Shown one piece after another: positions 10,847 to 22,116 of a stretch of 64,000 bases of DNA; position 1 is the stretch's first letter, and each line of letters opens with the position of its first letter. The position numbers and the translations under genes were made by a program. The stretch is from contig QXCR01000070.1 in assembly GCA_004380135.1 (NCBI GenBank), positions 1-64,000 of the forward strand, given 5' to 3'. Source of the stretch: Stemphylium vesicarium. Its lineage: Eukaryota; Ascomycota; Dothideomycetes; Pleosporales; Pleosporaceae. The notes beneath the pieces are model-generated. The model had not been told where the DNA came from. It saw only the letters and a program-made list of their open reading frames with translations, and searched no databases.

Positions 10847-12239
10847 ATGGCGGAAAACACAAGAATAGCAATTATTGGTGCAGGCATGTTCCTTTCACCT
10901 TGTTTGGAAGCTCAAAGTCACATCCGCTTACAACGCTCCAGGAATGGGTGGTCTTGCTGCAGCCCTCTCCCTAGCGAAGTCTGGCCACAAGAACATCACG
11001 GTTTACGAAAACGCAACAAACATGGGTTTTGTAGGCGCAGGGATTCAGCTCGCACCAAACATGGCTCGTATTCTCGACAAGCTAGATTGCTGGGGTCCAA
11101 TCCGCGATGAAGCAGTACAATGCGCCAACACATCGATCAGAGAAGGTTCATCAGACAAGGAGCTAGGATTCGTAGATCTAGGATATGTGAGAGAAAAGTA
11201 CGGGTACCCGCACATGGTCGGTCACCGAGCCAGTCTCGCGAACGGCCTGTATGAGGGTTGCAAGAAAGAGAGCGGCATCACATTCAAGCTTGGATGCAGC
11301 ATATCAAACGTCCGCTTCGGTCCCAAACCTAAGTTCACTATCTCACCAGCCCAAGGCAGTCGCGAACCGTACCAAGTCGAATGCGACATTCTCCTCGGAG
11401 CCGACGGCGTAAAGAGCTCCACGCGCGTCGCCATGCTCAAGGAATTGGGACACACGGGCGCCGCACGCGATTCCGGCCAAGCGGCCTACCGCATCATGCT
11501 CAACCGCTCGCAAATGGAAAATGACCCTGACTTGCTCAAGCTGATCGATTCGGACACGGTAACGCGCTGGATTGGTGAGAAGAAGCACATCATCGCGTAT
11601 CCCATCCACAACAAGCAAATCTACAACATCTCGACCGCACAACCCGACATCAACTTCGCTGGCGCGCCAGATGCACAATACACGACAAAGGGCAGCAAGA
11701 CGGCCATGTTGGACGTCTACAGTGACTTCTGTCCAATGATTCATCGCATGTTGAATCTGGTGCCGGAGGGCGAGGTCGTCGAGTGGAAGTTGAGAGTTCA
11801 CGACCCTTTGATTACATGGGTGCATGGTCCGAGTGCATTGGTGGGCGATGCATGCCATCCCACTCTCCCACATATGGCACAAGGCGCCGCACAAGCCATT
11901 GAAGATGGTGCTGTTCTCGGCGTCGTGCTATCGCCGAAGCGCATCGGAGACGCGAAACCAGAAACGATCGAGCGTGCTTTGCGGTTGTACGAGAAGCTTA
12001 GGAAACCAAGGGCCGAAGCTTTGGTGGAGCTTGCGGCGGAGAACGGGCGAGAGATGCATCTGGGTGCTGGTAAGGCGAAGGAGGAGCGTGATAAGATCTT
12101 TGCGGCGATGAAGGAAGGGTCTGGAAAGGTGCCTGATCGATGGGCGGATGCGGATATTCAGGCACGAGTTTACGGTGTAGATGTTGTAGCTGAGGCGGAG
12201 GAGCTGTGCCAAAAGGAAGGGTTTGGGCCAAAGTTGTGA
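10847..12239 (+). CDS. FAD-dependent monooxygenase, salicylate hydroxylase-like
   Basis: Group A flavoprotein that would hydroxylate an aromatic acid using NAD(P)H and oxygen. Exon 1 is 10847-10883 and exon 2 is 10942-12239 (444 aa). The 58-nt intron is GC-AG (donor GCATGT). Splicing rebuilds the Rossmann motif IIGAGMGG at residues 9-16. Other motifs are GAGIQLAPN, the DG motif GADGVKSSTR, and the FAD ribityl-binding GDACHPTLPHMAQGA. There is no signal peptide or membrane segment, so it is probably cytosolic. It is convergent with an MFS transporter 178 bp away, which suggests joint uptake and oxidation of an aromatic compound. That link, and the substrate, are inference. Confidence 0.9.
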
Positions 12240-12417
12240 AGATTTCAGTAATGAAGGTTGCCTTGGACGAAACTTTGCAAAATCATTGTATCATCATCAT
12301 AAAATGCGACGATGATATGCATTCGCGCTGCAAATGATCAAGGTGTATTGTTGCTGATGTTACTAAAAAGCGTGATGTTTCAAGGAGCGAACAAGGGCGG
12401 CAAAATTCTGTCATATC

Positions 12418-14030
12418 CTAAATCCTCTCTGACATGACTCCCCTCATGCTGTGTCCCTTCCAATGCGTAAGGATAACCGGGAGCAGACTGACGCCAACGA
12501 TAAGGGCCGCAACAACCCCCGCACTGTTAGCGATACCAACGTTCTCAAACATGTCTGGGAACCAGAAAGGACCCAAGAAGCCCCAGATTTGCCTCACGAA
12601 AGTGACGAAGACCCCAATACTGCCTGCCTCGTCAGGGTAGCAATCGACGGCATACGTGATCAGCACTGTGGTGACGATCTGGTTACCGGCTGCGCCTATG
12701 CCTGCGCCGACGATTGGCGTCACGTTCCATTGACCTTCTGGAGCCTGTTCGATTCGGACGAGGAATATAACAACACCGCAGATAGTAAGAAGGATACCAA
12801 AGTATGATAGCCAAAGGCGGAATTCTGGCGCTGGACGAAGAGGTGCCATCTTCTTGGCTCGCCGACGCATCCAAAGGTCACTCGAGTGGCCTCCGATCTG
12901 TTCGCCAATGATTGTCCCGATGATCACCCCAAGGAATTGGAGACCGATTTGTTGTGCGTTGAAGTGGAATTTCTCCCCGAAGAGCTGAGGGATTTCGACA
13001 GTGGCAAGCACAGATGCGAAAAGGAAGATCATGGCATAGGCACATGCAGGGATTACCACGCACGGGTACCTGAATAGGCGGAGGGGTGAGATGAATTCGT
13101 ACAATGTAATGGGCGTCGGGTCGATACGTCGAAACTTCAGGTACATCTCTTTGTAAGCTGCGAAACCGGATCGCGCGTGCTGCGCGTTATCGTATCGCAT
13201 GAACCGCGTTTCAGGGCCGAAGATTGTGTAAAGGATGACCTGAGCACCGTTGATCATGGCGAGGATCCAGTAGATCCAGCGGTATCCGACGTTGTATGTA
13301 ACAAAGCCAAAGATGAGGGGTGCCAGAGGTATGCCCAGGGTGATCATAACTGTCCACATGCCCATGAACTTGGCTCGCTCTTTCTTGAAGAACGTTTCAA
13401 CAACCACGGCGCTGCCGATGGCGTTTGGGGGACAAATGAAGAATGACTGGAACGCTCGACAGGTCGCCATCGCAGCATAGCTTTGGCTCTTTGCACAGCC
13501 AATGTTGAAGACCAGACTACCAATCAATGATATGATGAAGATTGGTCGGCGTCCGTATCGCGTTGAGAGCGGTCGCCAGAACAGCGGTCCAGCACCTAAG
13601 ATGGCGATCTGCAACGACGTAAGGTATGATGCTCTCTGGATGCTCACTCCGAGGTCTTCAGATATTTCTTCGTACGCGGGAATGATGGCAGCTGCGGGGA
13701 AAGCGCACATCATGGCGTGAAAAGCTACGAAAAGCACATTCATGACTTTCTGATTCCTTGTTAGACAAATGCTAAGTCAAAAAGATGATGGCAGCTTGCC
13801 TTCCATTGAGGCCAGTTGTACGGGTCGGCCGTTCCCATGGTAGGGAGGGGGTCAAGATCGATTGTACCATGACGCTCGAGCAGATATTGGCGATGCTCTT
13901 CCGAGAGACGAGAGGCTTCTTCTTTGTCGAGGTAGGTGCCATGGGTAGCGGCATGCTCCAGATCCTCGTTGTGCATCGGTTCGTTGGCGATGAGCTCTTT
14001 TTCGTTCGCAGCGCTAATTGGGTTCGTCAT
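12418..14030 (-). CDS. MFS transporter, DHA1-like drug/solute carrier
   Basis: Integral membrane transporter of 520 aa with about 12 hydrophobic segments. Exon 1 (13800-14030) encodes a 77-residue acidic cytosolic N-terminus ending DPYNWPQWK. A 50-nt GC-AG intron (13750-13799, donor GCAAGC, acceptor CAG) leads to exon 2 (12418-13749), which starts KVMNVLFVAFHAMM. The loop 2-3 MFS motif is seen as RPLSTRYGRRPIF. The sequence ETFFKKERAKFMG suits fungal DHA-type carriers. The substrate is unknown. The convergent aromatic-type monooxygenase is a hint that it may move a related compound. Confidence 0.9.
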
Positions 14031-15396
14031 ACTTGCTGTCTAACAGGCATACATCGGGCAACAAAGATGGGGAAAGCAGGAGAACAACCAGCTCTCTCAA
14101 GCCCACGCGTGCCAGTGGCAAGGCCATGCTATGTACCTTTACTTCCCCGTATTGGTTCCCACGGAAGAAGACTTTCGCGGAGACCCCCAGTGGAGACCCC
14201 AGATAAAGGATTTATTGGTGGGATCCCTGCCCATGGGGTTTCGGATCCAGGATTCTGAGCCATCGTCGTCACGCTGTCGTCGCTAATGTTCGTCATCCCA
14301 CTAATCAAGCTACGGCTTGTCGAGTCGGCAGCGGCACACCGATGCTTGCCTTATTCGAGGAGTATTGTTGAGCGAACCAGTCGTCTTCCGGACGATGAGC
14401 GGACCACGGGTACGTGGGTATTTGTGGGCGAACCTGACGAGCGTTGCGCTTCTTACGCCCATATGTTTGCGACTGTTGCAGATTCTTCGACTCGCTCCAG
14501 GGTAGTGTTGCGCGTCTTTCGACGTGGCCAAGAGGCTGCGCTCGAAGCAATGCTATCCGTGCTCAAGCTTTGCGAAAAAGCTTGGTCGGCAAAAAGGGGC
14601 ATATGTCCGAGCGCATCTTCCGAAGAACACCCGGCTTTTCTTGATCTTGCGACATTTGAGACTTCAATGATTAGTAGCATCTGCAGTCGCCAGATAGCAG
14701 CAGATAGGCGAAGAAACAGCTAAGAGCTCGGTAGAATCGATGAGATGCGGAGTGAGAGAGAAGGCAACTGCCGCTGATAGGCATTGTGGGTCCACGCGGC
14801 GACTGCGCGGAAATCCTTCCGTCTCTTCCTTTATCCACGTCGCTAGCTTCACTCAAGCATCTGCATGTTATTATTCAGCCTTCTAGTCTTGTGCCGTACT
14901 GTTGACCGGAGTCTGATTTTGGAAAAACTTCTACACGACTATGTGCCACGCATTAATGCTATCTTCGCATTGCATCTTATCTTGAATGCTCTCAGCTCCC
15001 TTTCTCAATTTGGACTCTATGTATCTGCTGTCTTTTGCTGTCGCGTAAGAAGAGAAGAACTTACTGTCGCGCGCAATATCTTTGGGTATATCTTGTGCTT
15101 ATTAATGTCGCAGTTTAATAAACAACTCAAGTGCTGGGTTACTGGTATTACCCACGTGTCCCTGAACTTGTTCAGGTAATGTTAACTTGACCGGAAGCTT
15201 GACAAGGTACCAGAAGGCAGTGCTTTTGTTGGATTATGGCGCACTGAGATAGCACCTACTAGGAGAATATGTGCCCAGACAAGCTATCGGACAACCCATG
15301 CATTGACGAAGATCCGCTGAAACTGAGTGAGGGAAGCCTGCAGTTTGCATGTAGTGCCTGAACTCTTGTCACTACTTTCTCTGCGTCTACGATGTC
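14031..15396. other. intergenic, no gene seen
   Basis: Upstream region of the MFS gene. The longest frame (14286-14723, plus) is 145 codons of mixed composition without motifs and overlaps frames on the other strand. I assign no gene. Confidence 0.45.
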
Positions 15397-15819
15397 TTAA
15401 AGATCTTCAACTTCCACCTCCCTAATCTCGTAGTAAATCCTTACAGGGCTGCGTCTCATGTATCCAATTACAGCCGTATCCAGTTCCGCAGCTGTGAAGC
15501 TCAGGCTCACGTTTCCCTTCGCCATCCACCCACCGACCTCATGGAGTACAAACTTGCGAAGATCTCGTTGTGCATTCTCCAGGTGTTTCCTTGGGTGACG
15601 AATAATCTCGACTGTTCTGTTCGCACTCCTGTCAATGCCGGCAACAAAGAGAAGTAGCCCACCCGCGGCGTTGGCATGAGTAATCAAATAACTGGACTTT
15701 TCTTTGTCATTGATGACCTGACGGGCCGAAACTCCGCTCTTGCTTGCAGGTGTAGTGTAGAGAACAGGGCGAGTGTTCGACGAGGTGTTGGTCCGAACAA
15801 CTATGTACATTATGGCCAT
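15397..15819 (-). CDS. Hypothetical small protein with N-terminal hydrophobic segment
   Basis: Single frame of 140 codons from the ATG at 15819; the frame extends a little further to a TTG. It opens with a short hydrophobic stretch (MAIMYIVV), then a Ser/Thr-rich region. A second mildly hydrophobic stretch follows (AGGLLLFVAG), then a basic region and a regular polar C-terminus ending VRIYYEIREVEVEDL. No family is recognised. The composition looks coding, but an upstream exon may be missing. Confidence 0.4.
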   Translation of the reverse strand: MAIMYIVVRTNTSSNTRPVLYTTPASKSGVSARQVINDKEKSSYLITHANAAGGLLLFVAGIDRSANRTVEIIRHPRKHLENAQRDLRKFVLHEVGGWMAKGNVSLSFTAAELDTAVIGYMRRSPVRIYYEIREVEVEDL

Positions 15820-16317
15820 GACGAGAGCGATGTGCAAGCCAGAATCGTTTCCTAGGGGAACGATAAATGTTCCCAGGTTTGCTCATCGGCGAGTGGCGTT
15901 TATGGCAAACGATTTGCTAATCTGTGCAGTGACAAGTAGTCTATTTCTGTGGCAAGCTAGCGTGTGAACTTGATACGTAGACGGAGTTCACATGCAACCT
16001 GGCTTGGGCGTTGGTATTCAACATCGAACTGTACACAAATCCTTCGGCACCTGTACCAAGGCCTATCTACTGTGGTAGACCGCGAAACGTATTCATCACT
16101 GGGTCGATGGCTTCACAACGCGGAAGCTCGCGAAACTCGTTCTCACCTTGCTTGCTCTTTGCCAACTTCACGCTTTTGCCAGCCTTCACCTGTGACTCCG
16201 TCCTTGTAGTTCCCACGACTACGAAACCTGACGTCCTTGATTCTTCTATCACCAGTCTTTTATACTGCAGCAGCATATGAGCATGGCCTTGCCGACCACA
16301 ACCAATCAGAAGCAAAG
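15820..16317. other. intergenic, upstream of tRNA gene
   Basis: No protein gene recognised. The 3' part is the 5' flank of the tRNA-Val gene. Confidence 0.4.
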
Positions 16318-16403
16318 GCTGCAATGGTCTAGCGGTCATGACATTCGCCTCACACGATTCTTGCGTGCGCGAAGGGTCTCGAGTTCGAACCTCGATTGCA
16401 GTA
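16318..16403 (+). tRNA. tRNA-Val (anticodon CAC) with 13-nt intron
   Basis: An 86-nt gene. Acceptor arms GCTGCAA and TTGCAGT pair over 7 bp (one G-T) and are followed by discriminator A. The anticodon stem TTCGC/GCGAA is perfect. The loop reads CTCACA, then an intron at 16355-16367, then C. This puts CAC at 16351-16353 and the intron at the canonical 37/38 site. The T arm is TCGAG, loop TTCGAAC, CTCGA. The spliced length is 73 nt. TGGTCTAGCGG and GAGTTCGAACC serve as A and B boxes. Confidence 0.93.
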
Positions 16404-16405
16404 TC

Positions 16406-16410
16406 TTTTT
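16406..16410 (+). terminator. RNA polymerase III terminator (T5)
   Basis: A run of five T on the coding strand, three bases after the mature 3' end of tRNA-Val, as expected for pol III termination. Confidence 0.8.
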
Positions 16411-17634
16411 GCTAGCCGTGCAGGCGTTGACGGTGAAGATGTCGGAAGTCAGCCAGGTAGCTGAAGTGGTAGCGTTGCGAAAGTCTCGTCCGTTCCGGGT
16501 CTGTTATCAGTTTCTATACTGTCAAGTGAGTCCAAGCGCACCGAGCCGTGGGCCTTCTGCGATCTATAAGATGACGTCCTGGAGATGTTGATGTAATATG
16601 CTGCACTCAGATTACGTCTGCGAAGTAATTAAGGACATGATATAAGATGTAAATGATCTCATTCGAAAATCGGAAACTCATGCTCGGACTAGGTGCAATA
16701 ACAGTGGACCGGCGGGGAAGTTGTACGTTATTAGACCTTCGTACATCGATAGTCAGGAACGATTTTGTGATGCCATCAAGGTCTAGACTCTGCAAATTCA
16801 GTTCGGATGAAATTCTCAGCGGGTCTCAATGACGATAGGGGTCTTGATGGAGATGATGGTGTTGACGTTGTGGTCACTCCACACAAAAGCGAGCAGGTTG
16901 CCCACATGCACGCTGACATCAGCAGTGCGGGACCTCGGCCGGCCACGCGATCGGCATGCTCACCCCACAATCGAAACACCCTCACCTAACCACGATCAGG
17001 ACACAGCTAACCCCACCTAGGCCTACTTCCACGCTGCCGCGACCCGATTGGACGTCGGCGGCTGCCGTTCCACCAGCCGAACGCTTTTCAGACGGCCGCC
17101 AACTGATGTGGTAGGAGAAGCCGCGATACATGCGCGGCCGAGAGAAGGAGAGTGCACGACCAACGGTGCGGTACGTCAGCAGTCCGTGAAGCTGGGGTTG
17201 CGACGCGAGAATGTGTCGGATTGGCCGGAACAGACCATGTGCGCTGCGGCATTCGGTGATGTCAAGTGCTGTGATTCGTGGCATGATGCCCAGGTGTGTG
17301 AGATTTGGGTGGAGAGACAATGGTGCACAGCCTACTCGTGACCTGCGTTTCCCCGCACGAGGCTATTGTATATACAGGCCCGCATACGCCGCGCTTGGAA
17401 TGTTTCATCCGGACCACACCACACCATTACAACACATCAATCAAACAGCACTCTACCGAAACCAAACCCGCGGCCGATACACTGCGACGTCTTGGCTATC
17501 AACTTCACGAATCCGTGCATAACCATCTATCGAGATTCAAGTCGAATAAAGCCTACTACAACTGCCCTTTCGAGGATACGACCACCCATACTTGGCAGCT
17601 CAGAATCGCCACTACTACCTCACAAAACGCCAAC
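16411..17634. other. intergenic, no gene seen
   Basis: Frames here are short and overlap on both strands. A GA/CT-rich 3' part (about 17400-17634) is probably the promoter and 5' leader of the gene starting at 17635. Confidence 0.4.
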
Positions 17635-18229
17635 ATGTCTTTCCTCCTCCGCACTTCCAACATCGTCCGCCAGAGGCTCTTCACCACATCGACACGTGCC
17701 CGCAATGCCATCTCCATGCAAGATGCCGCAGCAGCACAGATGACCTCCACGCCCGGCGCCAGTGTTGTCCCCCGGCTCGGAAGGGTAGCCAAATGGTGAG
17801 TTACCTCTCGACTCTCGACACCACTCCCTTTACAACCATGACTAACAAAGATACAGGTACCTACCTACCATGGCCATGGTCGCCGTCGGTATGCTCTACC
17901 TTCCCAGAGACCGATCATCCCAGCCTCGCCGACCACTCACGCTCGGTGATGCTAATGCCAACATAGGCTTTGGCGTGACCAATGCACTCAACGAGGCAAA
18001 CCGCAAGGTGCACGCTGCGCTCGAGCCCACACAGGAGCAAAAGAACCAGATGCTCATGGACGCCTATGGCGAGCGCTCTAGCCTCGAGGACATGGAGCGG
18101 GCTATTGCAGGCTTGGAGGCCAAGGTCACTACCCAAAAGGACAGGAACAGGATCCTGGAAGAGGCGTATGGTGACAAGGCTAGCCTCGCTGACCTTCAGA
18201 GGGCTATGGAGATCTACGAGGTTCAGTGA
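17635..18229 (+). CDS. Small mitochondrial-type protein with internal repeat
   Basis: Not recognised. The exons are 17635-17795 and 17857-18229 (177 aa), with a 61-nt GT-AG intron whose junction reads AKWYLPTMAMV. The N-terminus (about 1-25) is rich in Arg and Ser/Thr and lacks acidic residues, as in a mitochondrial presequence. A hydrophobic stretch at about 55-67 (TMAMVAVGMLYLP) could be a membrane anchor. The C-terminal half has two copies of a roughly 26-residue unit built around (D/E)AYGxxxSLxD(M/L)xRA(I/M), separated by KVTTQKDRN. Both copies look helical. An inner-membrane protein is a reasonable guess. Confidence 0.75.
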
Positions 18230-18945
18230 ATGAGGGGCAGTGGAGATGAGGGAATTGAGCGAAATATCACCAGCGCCGTGCAAAAGGGGCAGGGTTGAGA
18301 AGAACAAGGCGAGAAGCGAACCTGCGGCGCGCAGCGCGCGGGACCACACCGTCAGGCCACGAGCAACGGCCTACACAGCATCAAACTGTCACCGGCTCGT
18401 ATGCCTCGAGAAGTGACAGAGGACACATTGTTCCATTGAGCATAGCATTAGGCGTTTTTCTTTTGTTTTGTCCTTGGCCATTCGGCGTTCAGACCCTCTG
18501 ATAAGAGGGCTACGATCATGTACTATACCAACATCAGCATCAGCATCAGCAACATCATCATTATCATTATCATCATCTATAGGCACAAATCTACTTTGTC
18601 CAGTCCATTCGCAATTCGGATTCGGTCCTCCTTCTGTCTCCTTTCGTGATGAAGGCTCGCTCGTCGGGGTAATACGATACGCGAGATCACCCGACGCGCC
18701 CCGACCCTTTCCGACCGGCCGCGCTCATAGACCTACGTCCGCAGCGCATGTACACCAGAAAAGCCAGATAAGTCTGTGCTTCGAAATATGTTCTTTGCTA
18801 CTCCACATTCCGATGGAAAGCGCAATTCGCAGTATCAAGTACAGAAAGAAAAAAATAAGTCAAGCAGCTGTCAGCACCGAGAGCGGCCTACGAAAAGAGT
18901 GAAATAAACAGGACTTGGACATTATGTAGTCGGGCTCGTCAAAGG
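18230..18945. other. intergenic with microsatellite
   Basis: This is the 3' region between two convergent genes. It contains the ATC/CAG-type microsatellite listed separately and no gene that I can support. Confidence 0.5.
18531..18577. repeat. imperfect CAT/CAG trinucleotide microsatellite
   Basis: A run of CAT, CAG and ATT triplets in noncoding DNA downstream of the small mitochondrial-type gene. It is a likely length polymorphism. Confidence 0.75.
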
Positions 18946-21314
18946 CTAACCAGTTTCTCCTTCTCTATCCATCTTCACAAAGCTCCAGATTTCGCGCCAT
19001 ACCCCACGGCCCAATCTCTCCGGTCTCGTTTCCAGAATCTGTCTAATCCGCGCGCGTTCGTTGCTCCTCGCGGCTTCGGCTTCGATTTCTTCCTGCATGT
19101 TAGGATTCATGCTCACACTAACGTACAACTGGTCTGCCTTGAACGGATCTTCAAACATGTGAGAAGAGGGGCCGGGGGTGCCATCGTTCTGACCATCCAT
19201 CTCGTAGGATCCGAAGCGAGGCCGCGGGATAAGCGGTACGGATTTCGGGCCCTCTAGCTCAATGTTCGACAGATCTTGTAGCACGTAGTCTTCGACTGTC
19301 AGGTTGCGGAGATCCACACGAGATGTACGTGGGTAGATGTACTTGTATGAGAGGTAGAGGGTGGCGAATAGGAAAGGGCCGATGTATGCTCCGAGGACGT
19401 CGAAGGCGAGGCTGATGGTGGACTTTAGCTTATCAGTAGACGTTAGGCTTCCTTTGGAAACCAGGATGACTAGTGGTGGTATGCCAGACCATACGATGAC
19501 GAACGCGCTTCCGATTATACCAATGTAGGCGGGAAGTGGTTGCCAGCGAGACTTGAATAGCCGGGACTTGTATAATGGGTGGTTTCTCCCGAAGATCTTT
19601 CGCTTTGCAAGACGATCGAGACCGGCTTTGAAGCGCAGAAACGTGATGCAAAGGCAGAGGTTGATGCAAGTCGCCGTGCCCGTGTAGAGTTGGGAGAGTG
19701 TGATGCGCGGTTGCGAGCCCGACTTATCGGCCAAACCAATGAGTGAGAGGAATCCAAGGGCTGAGCAGAGTAGGATGGCTGCCAGTGGTGTGTGACCGTT
19801 GTTGGTCCGACCGAAGATGCTGGCGATGTTCCTTGGGAGATATTGCTGGGACAACATGAAAACACTTCGTGAGGCCGCGTATAGGTCAGTGTTGGCAGTC
19901 GTATATGCCGACACTATGAAGAGAGCGTTCAGTACTCGAGGTAACGCGTGGAGCGAAGATTCCTCGGCTGCGATCACGAAAGGAGACCTTGTGGCACCTC
20001 TGCTTTTCGCCCATATCTTGGATAAGTTTGGGTTCGCATAATTGACGTTCGATCCAGCGGCAAACATGGCGAAAGGGTAAATGGTGAGCGGGACGAGGTA
20101 TACGAAGGACATTGTAACTGGCACATCCCTCCAGGGATCCTTCGCCTCTCCAGCGGTCATTGCGACAAGGTCCGTGCCAAAGCAGGAGAACATGGCGAGT
20201 GTGATTGACGTGCTTTACGAAGGGTCAGCCTGGTCATGCAGTCCAGTTTGTATACTCACATGAATGCAAACAAGGTACCTCCAGGTCCGGAAATACCGAA
20301 ATCGTCATCAGGAACATCTCTCAGCGCGAGTGGCTCAGCATTGGTATCATTATGTCCAATAGGTTTCCAATCCGAAGTGAATGCGTGAGTTGTGTAGTCT
20401 GCCTCGCAGGTCAGCATAGGAATGTAATGGAGGATGACAAATTCTTACTTCCATAGTAGGTTCCCTGCCTCGGTCCACCCCCTGTATGAGATCAGACATG
20501 TTCATCAAGCCTGTGTGTGGGACTGGCATACCTCCGAAGTTTAGCACTACCATCATTACACACACGAGGACAAGCAAGCTCAGTTTAAACCACATTACTA
20601 ACTTAACCGACAATGTCAGATAAATGTTTCGAGTGACTTGGTCGTCGGACTTACTCGTTCAATCTTGCCGTATAGCTGCAAAAACTGTCAGCTGCGTGTT
20701 TCTCTTGTCCGGCTGGTTATCTTACTTTTACACCAAGACAATGCGACAACGTCGTCAATGCGACGAAAGCAATATTGATGGCGGTTTCTGCGCCCGTTGA
20801 ATGCGGCTTTGGATCGGTCTTCAAGAGAGCTGTGAGCTGTGCCGAGAGCGCAGTCAGAGTAGCCATGGCACAAATTTTACCTAATCTGTCTAGACATCAA
20901 CAGATTGCATTCATGGCGGATGTCACAACATACCCATACATGGATGCGACTGCAAAGCCACTGGCCGGGTCCAGAAACGTGTGAGGTAGGTCGATGAGGG
21001 CTCCAGTCAGCGGTCGGCATGTTACCATCTCGGTAATGGTATACATGACACAGGCAATGATTCCTCCCGCGACGACATAGCTGATGGCAGCTCCGAGCGA
21101 CCCAGTCGTTGCTATAAGCGCACCCGATGTGATGAAAATGCCTCCGCCGACACAGCCGGATATGCCGATGCCTGAATTGTTACATGACCGATCATCGTGG
21201 GTGTTCTTCTACGGACGTACCTGCGAGCTGAGGCCTGCTGAGGACCCGATCGAGATGTTCGGAATGTGTCACATAGTACGGTGATCGATCTAGTGGCCGC
21301 TGTTCCTCATCCAT
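18946..21314 (-). CDS. Amino-acid permease (APC superfamily), 8 exons
   Basis: Plasma-membrane amino-acid/proton symporter type protein, 673 aa. The exons are 21221-21314, 20934-21171, 20726-20885, 20655-20675, 20532-20601, 20449-20481, 20260-20398 and 18946-20212. All seven introns are GT-AG and 48-53 nt long. The first transmembrane helix has the family motif GIGISGCVGGGIFITSG. TM6 is rebuilt as TLFAFITSITLAMFSCFGTDLVAM, followed by TAGEAKDPWRDVP. The external loop has NFGGGGPRQGTYYG. After the last membrane segment there is an unusually long cytosolic tail (about 130 residues), rich in acidic and Arg residues. Exon 4 is only 21 nt. Substrate specificity is not predictable by eye. Confidence 0.9.
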
Positions 21315-22116
21315 GTTGACTTGTATCCGAAAGGGAAAGGGTTGATGTTAGATGTCAGGTCGACCAAATCGTATCTTTCTGAGACTAAATACAATAGTTC
21401 AGAAGGCGGTAGAGTGCTGTGACATTCATAAATTAATCTTTGGTGTACCCCGCATCCTCCTGCAGCCTGCTACCCGGGCGCCTTCAGCTAGATGTACCAA
21501 GGCCTTACCCGCAAGGCTGAAATCATGCTGATCTACATCCTTCTCAGCCTTCAGTTCTGCCTGCGAAAGCCACAGAGAGCAGTGACCTAGACCCAAAGAT
21601 GGTATGTTGGCAGTGGACTTGGCTTCATGCTGATTGGTCGAATCGGTGAGCCTTTCAGGGCAAGATTAACGAGACGGCGTCTGAATGTACGCGTGAGGTT
21701 GTAAATGACACTAAAAGCGCCACGGCCAACGTTCGCTCGTCTGCGATAACGTCGAGTTTCACAGCCTCTCTTTCGAGTCCTCCTGGTGTGCGTTTTCGGC
21801 TAGTTCGTGCATGTAGGCGGCGGTCACAATCGCTGATTGGGGTGTTTTGTATGCGTGAGAAGTCGTCCTCCGCACGCCGAGTATCGAATCTTCCGTATAT
21901 TGCGTCTTGTAGGCGGAGTCGCATGCGCCGCATAATCAGGCTCTAGTAATCGCGACTGATAACCGCCGCCGGCTTATCCGGGTAAGAATGCGAGCTGACC
22001 GTTCATCGACGCAGCTGGTATGCGATTGCTTCACAAAAAAGGCCGTCTGTAGCTCATCGACTGAATTGACTATTACTTTTCCTTCCCATCATGATACCCT
22101 TGGTCCGTGCCCGCCG
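21315..22116. other. divergent intergenic region
   Basis: This lies between the permease start and the beta-propeller-like gene start. The frame of the latter stays open back to 21988, so its true start may be up to 43 codons earlier. Nothing else is recognised. Confidence 0.4.
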
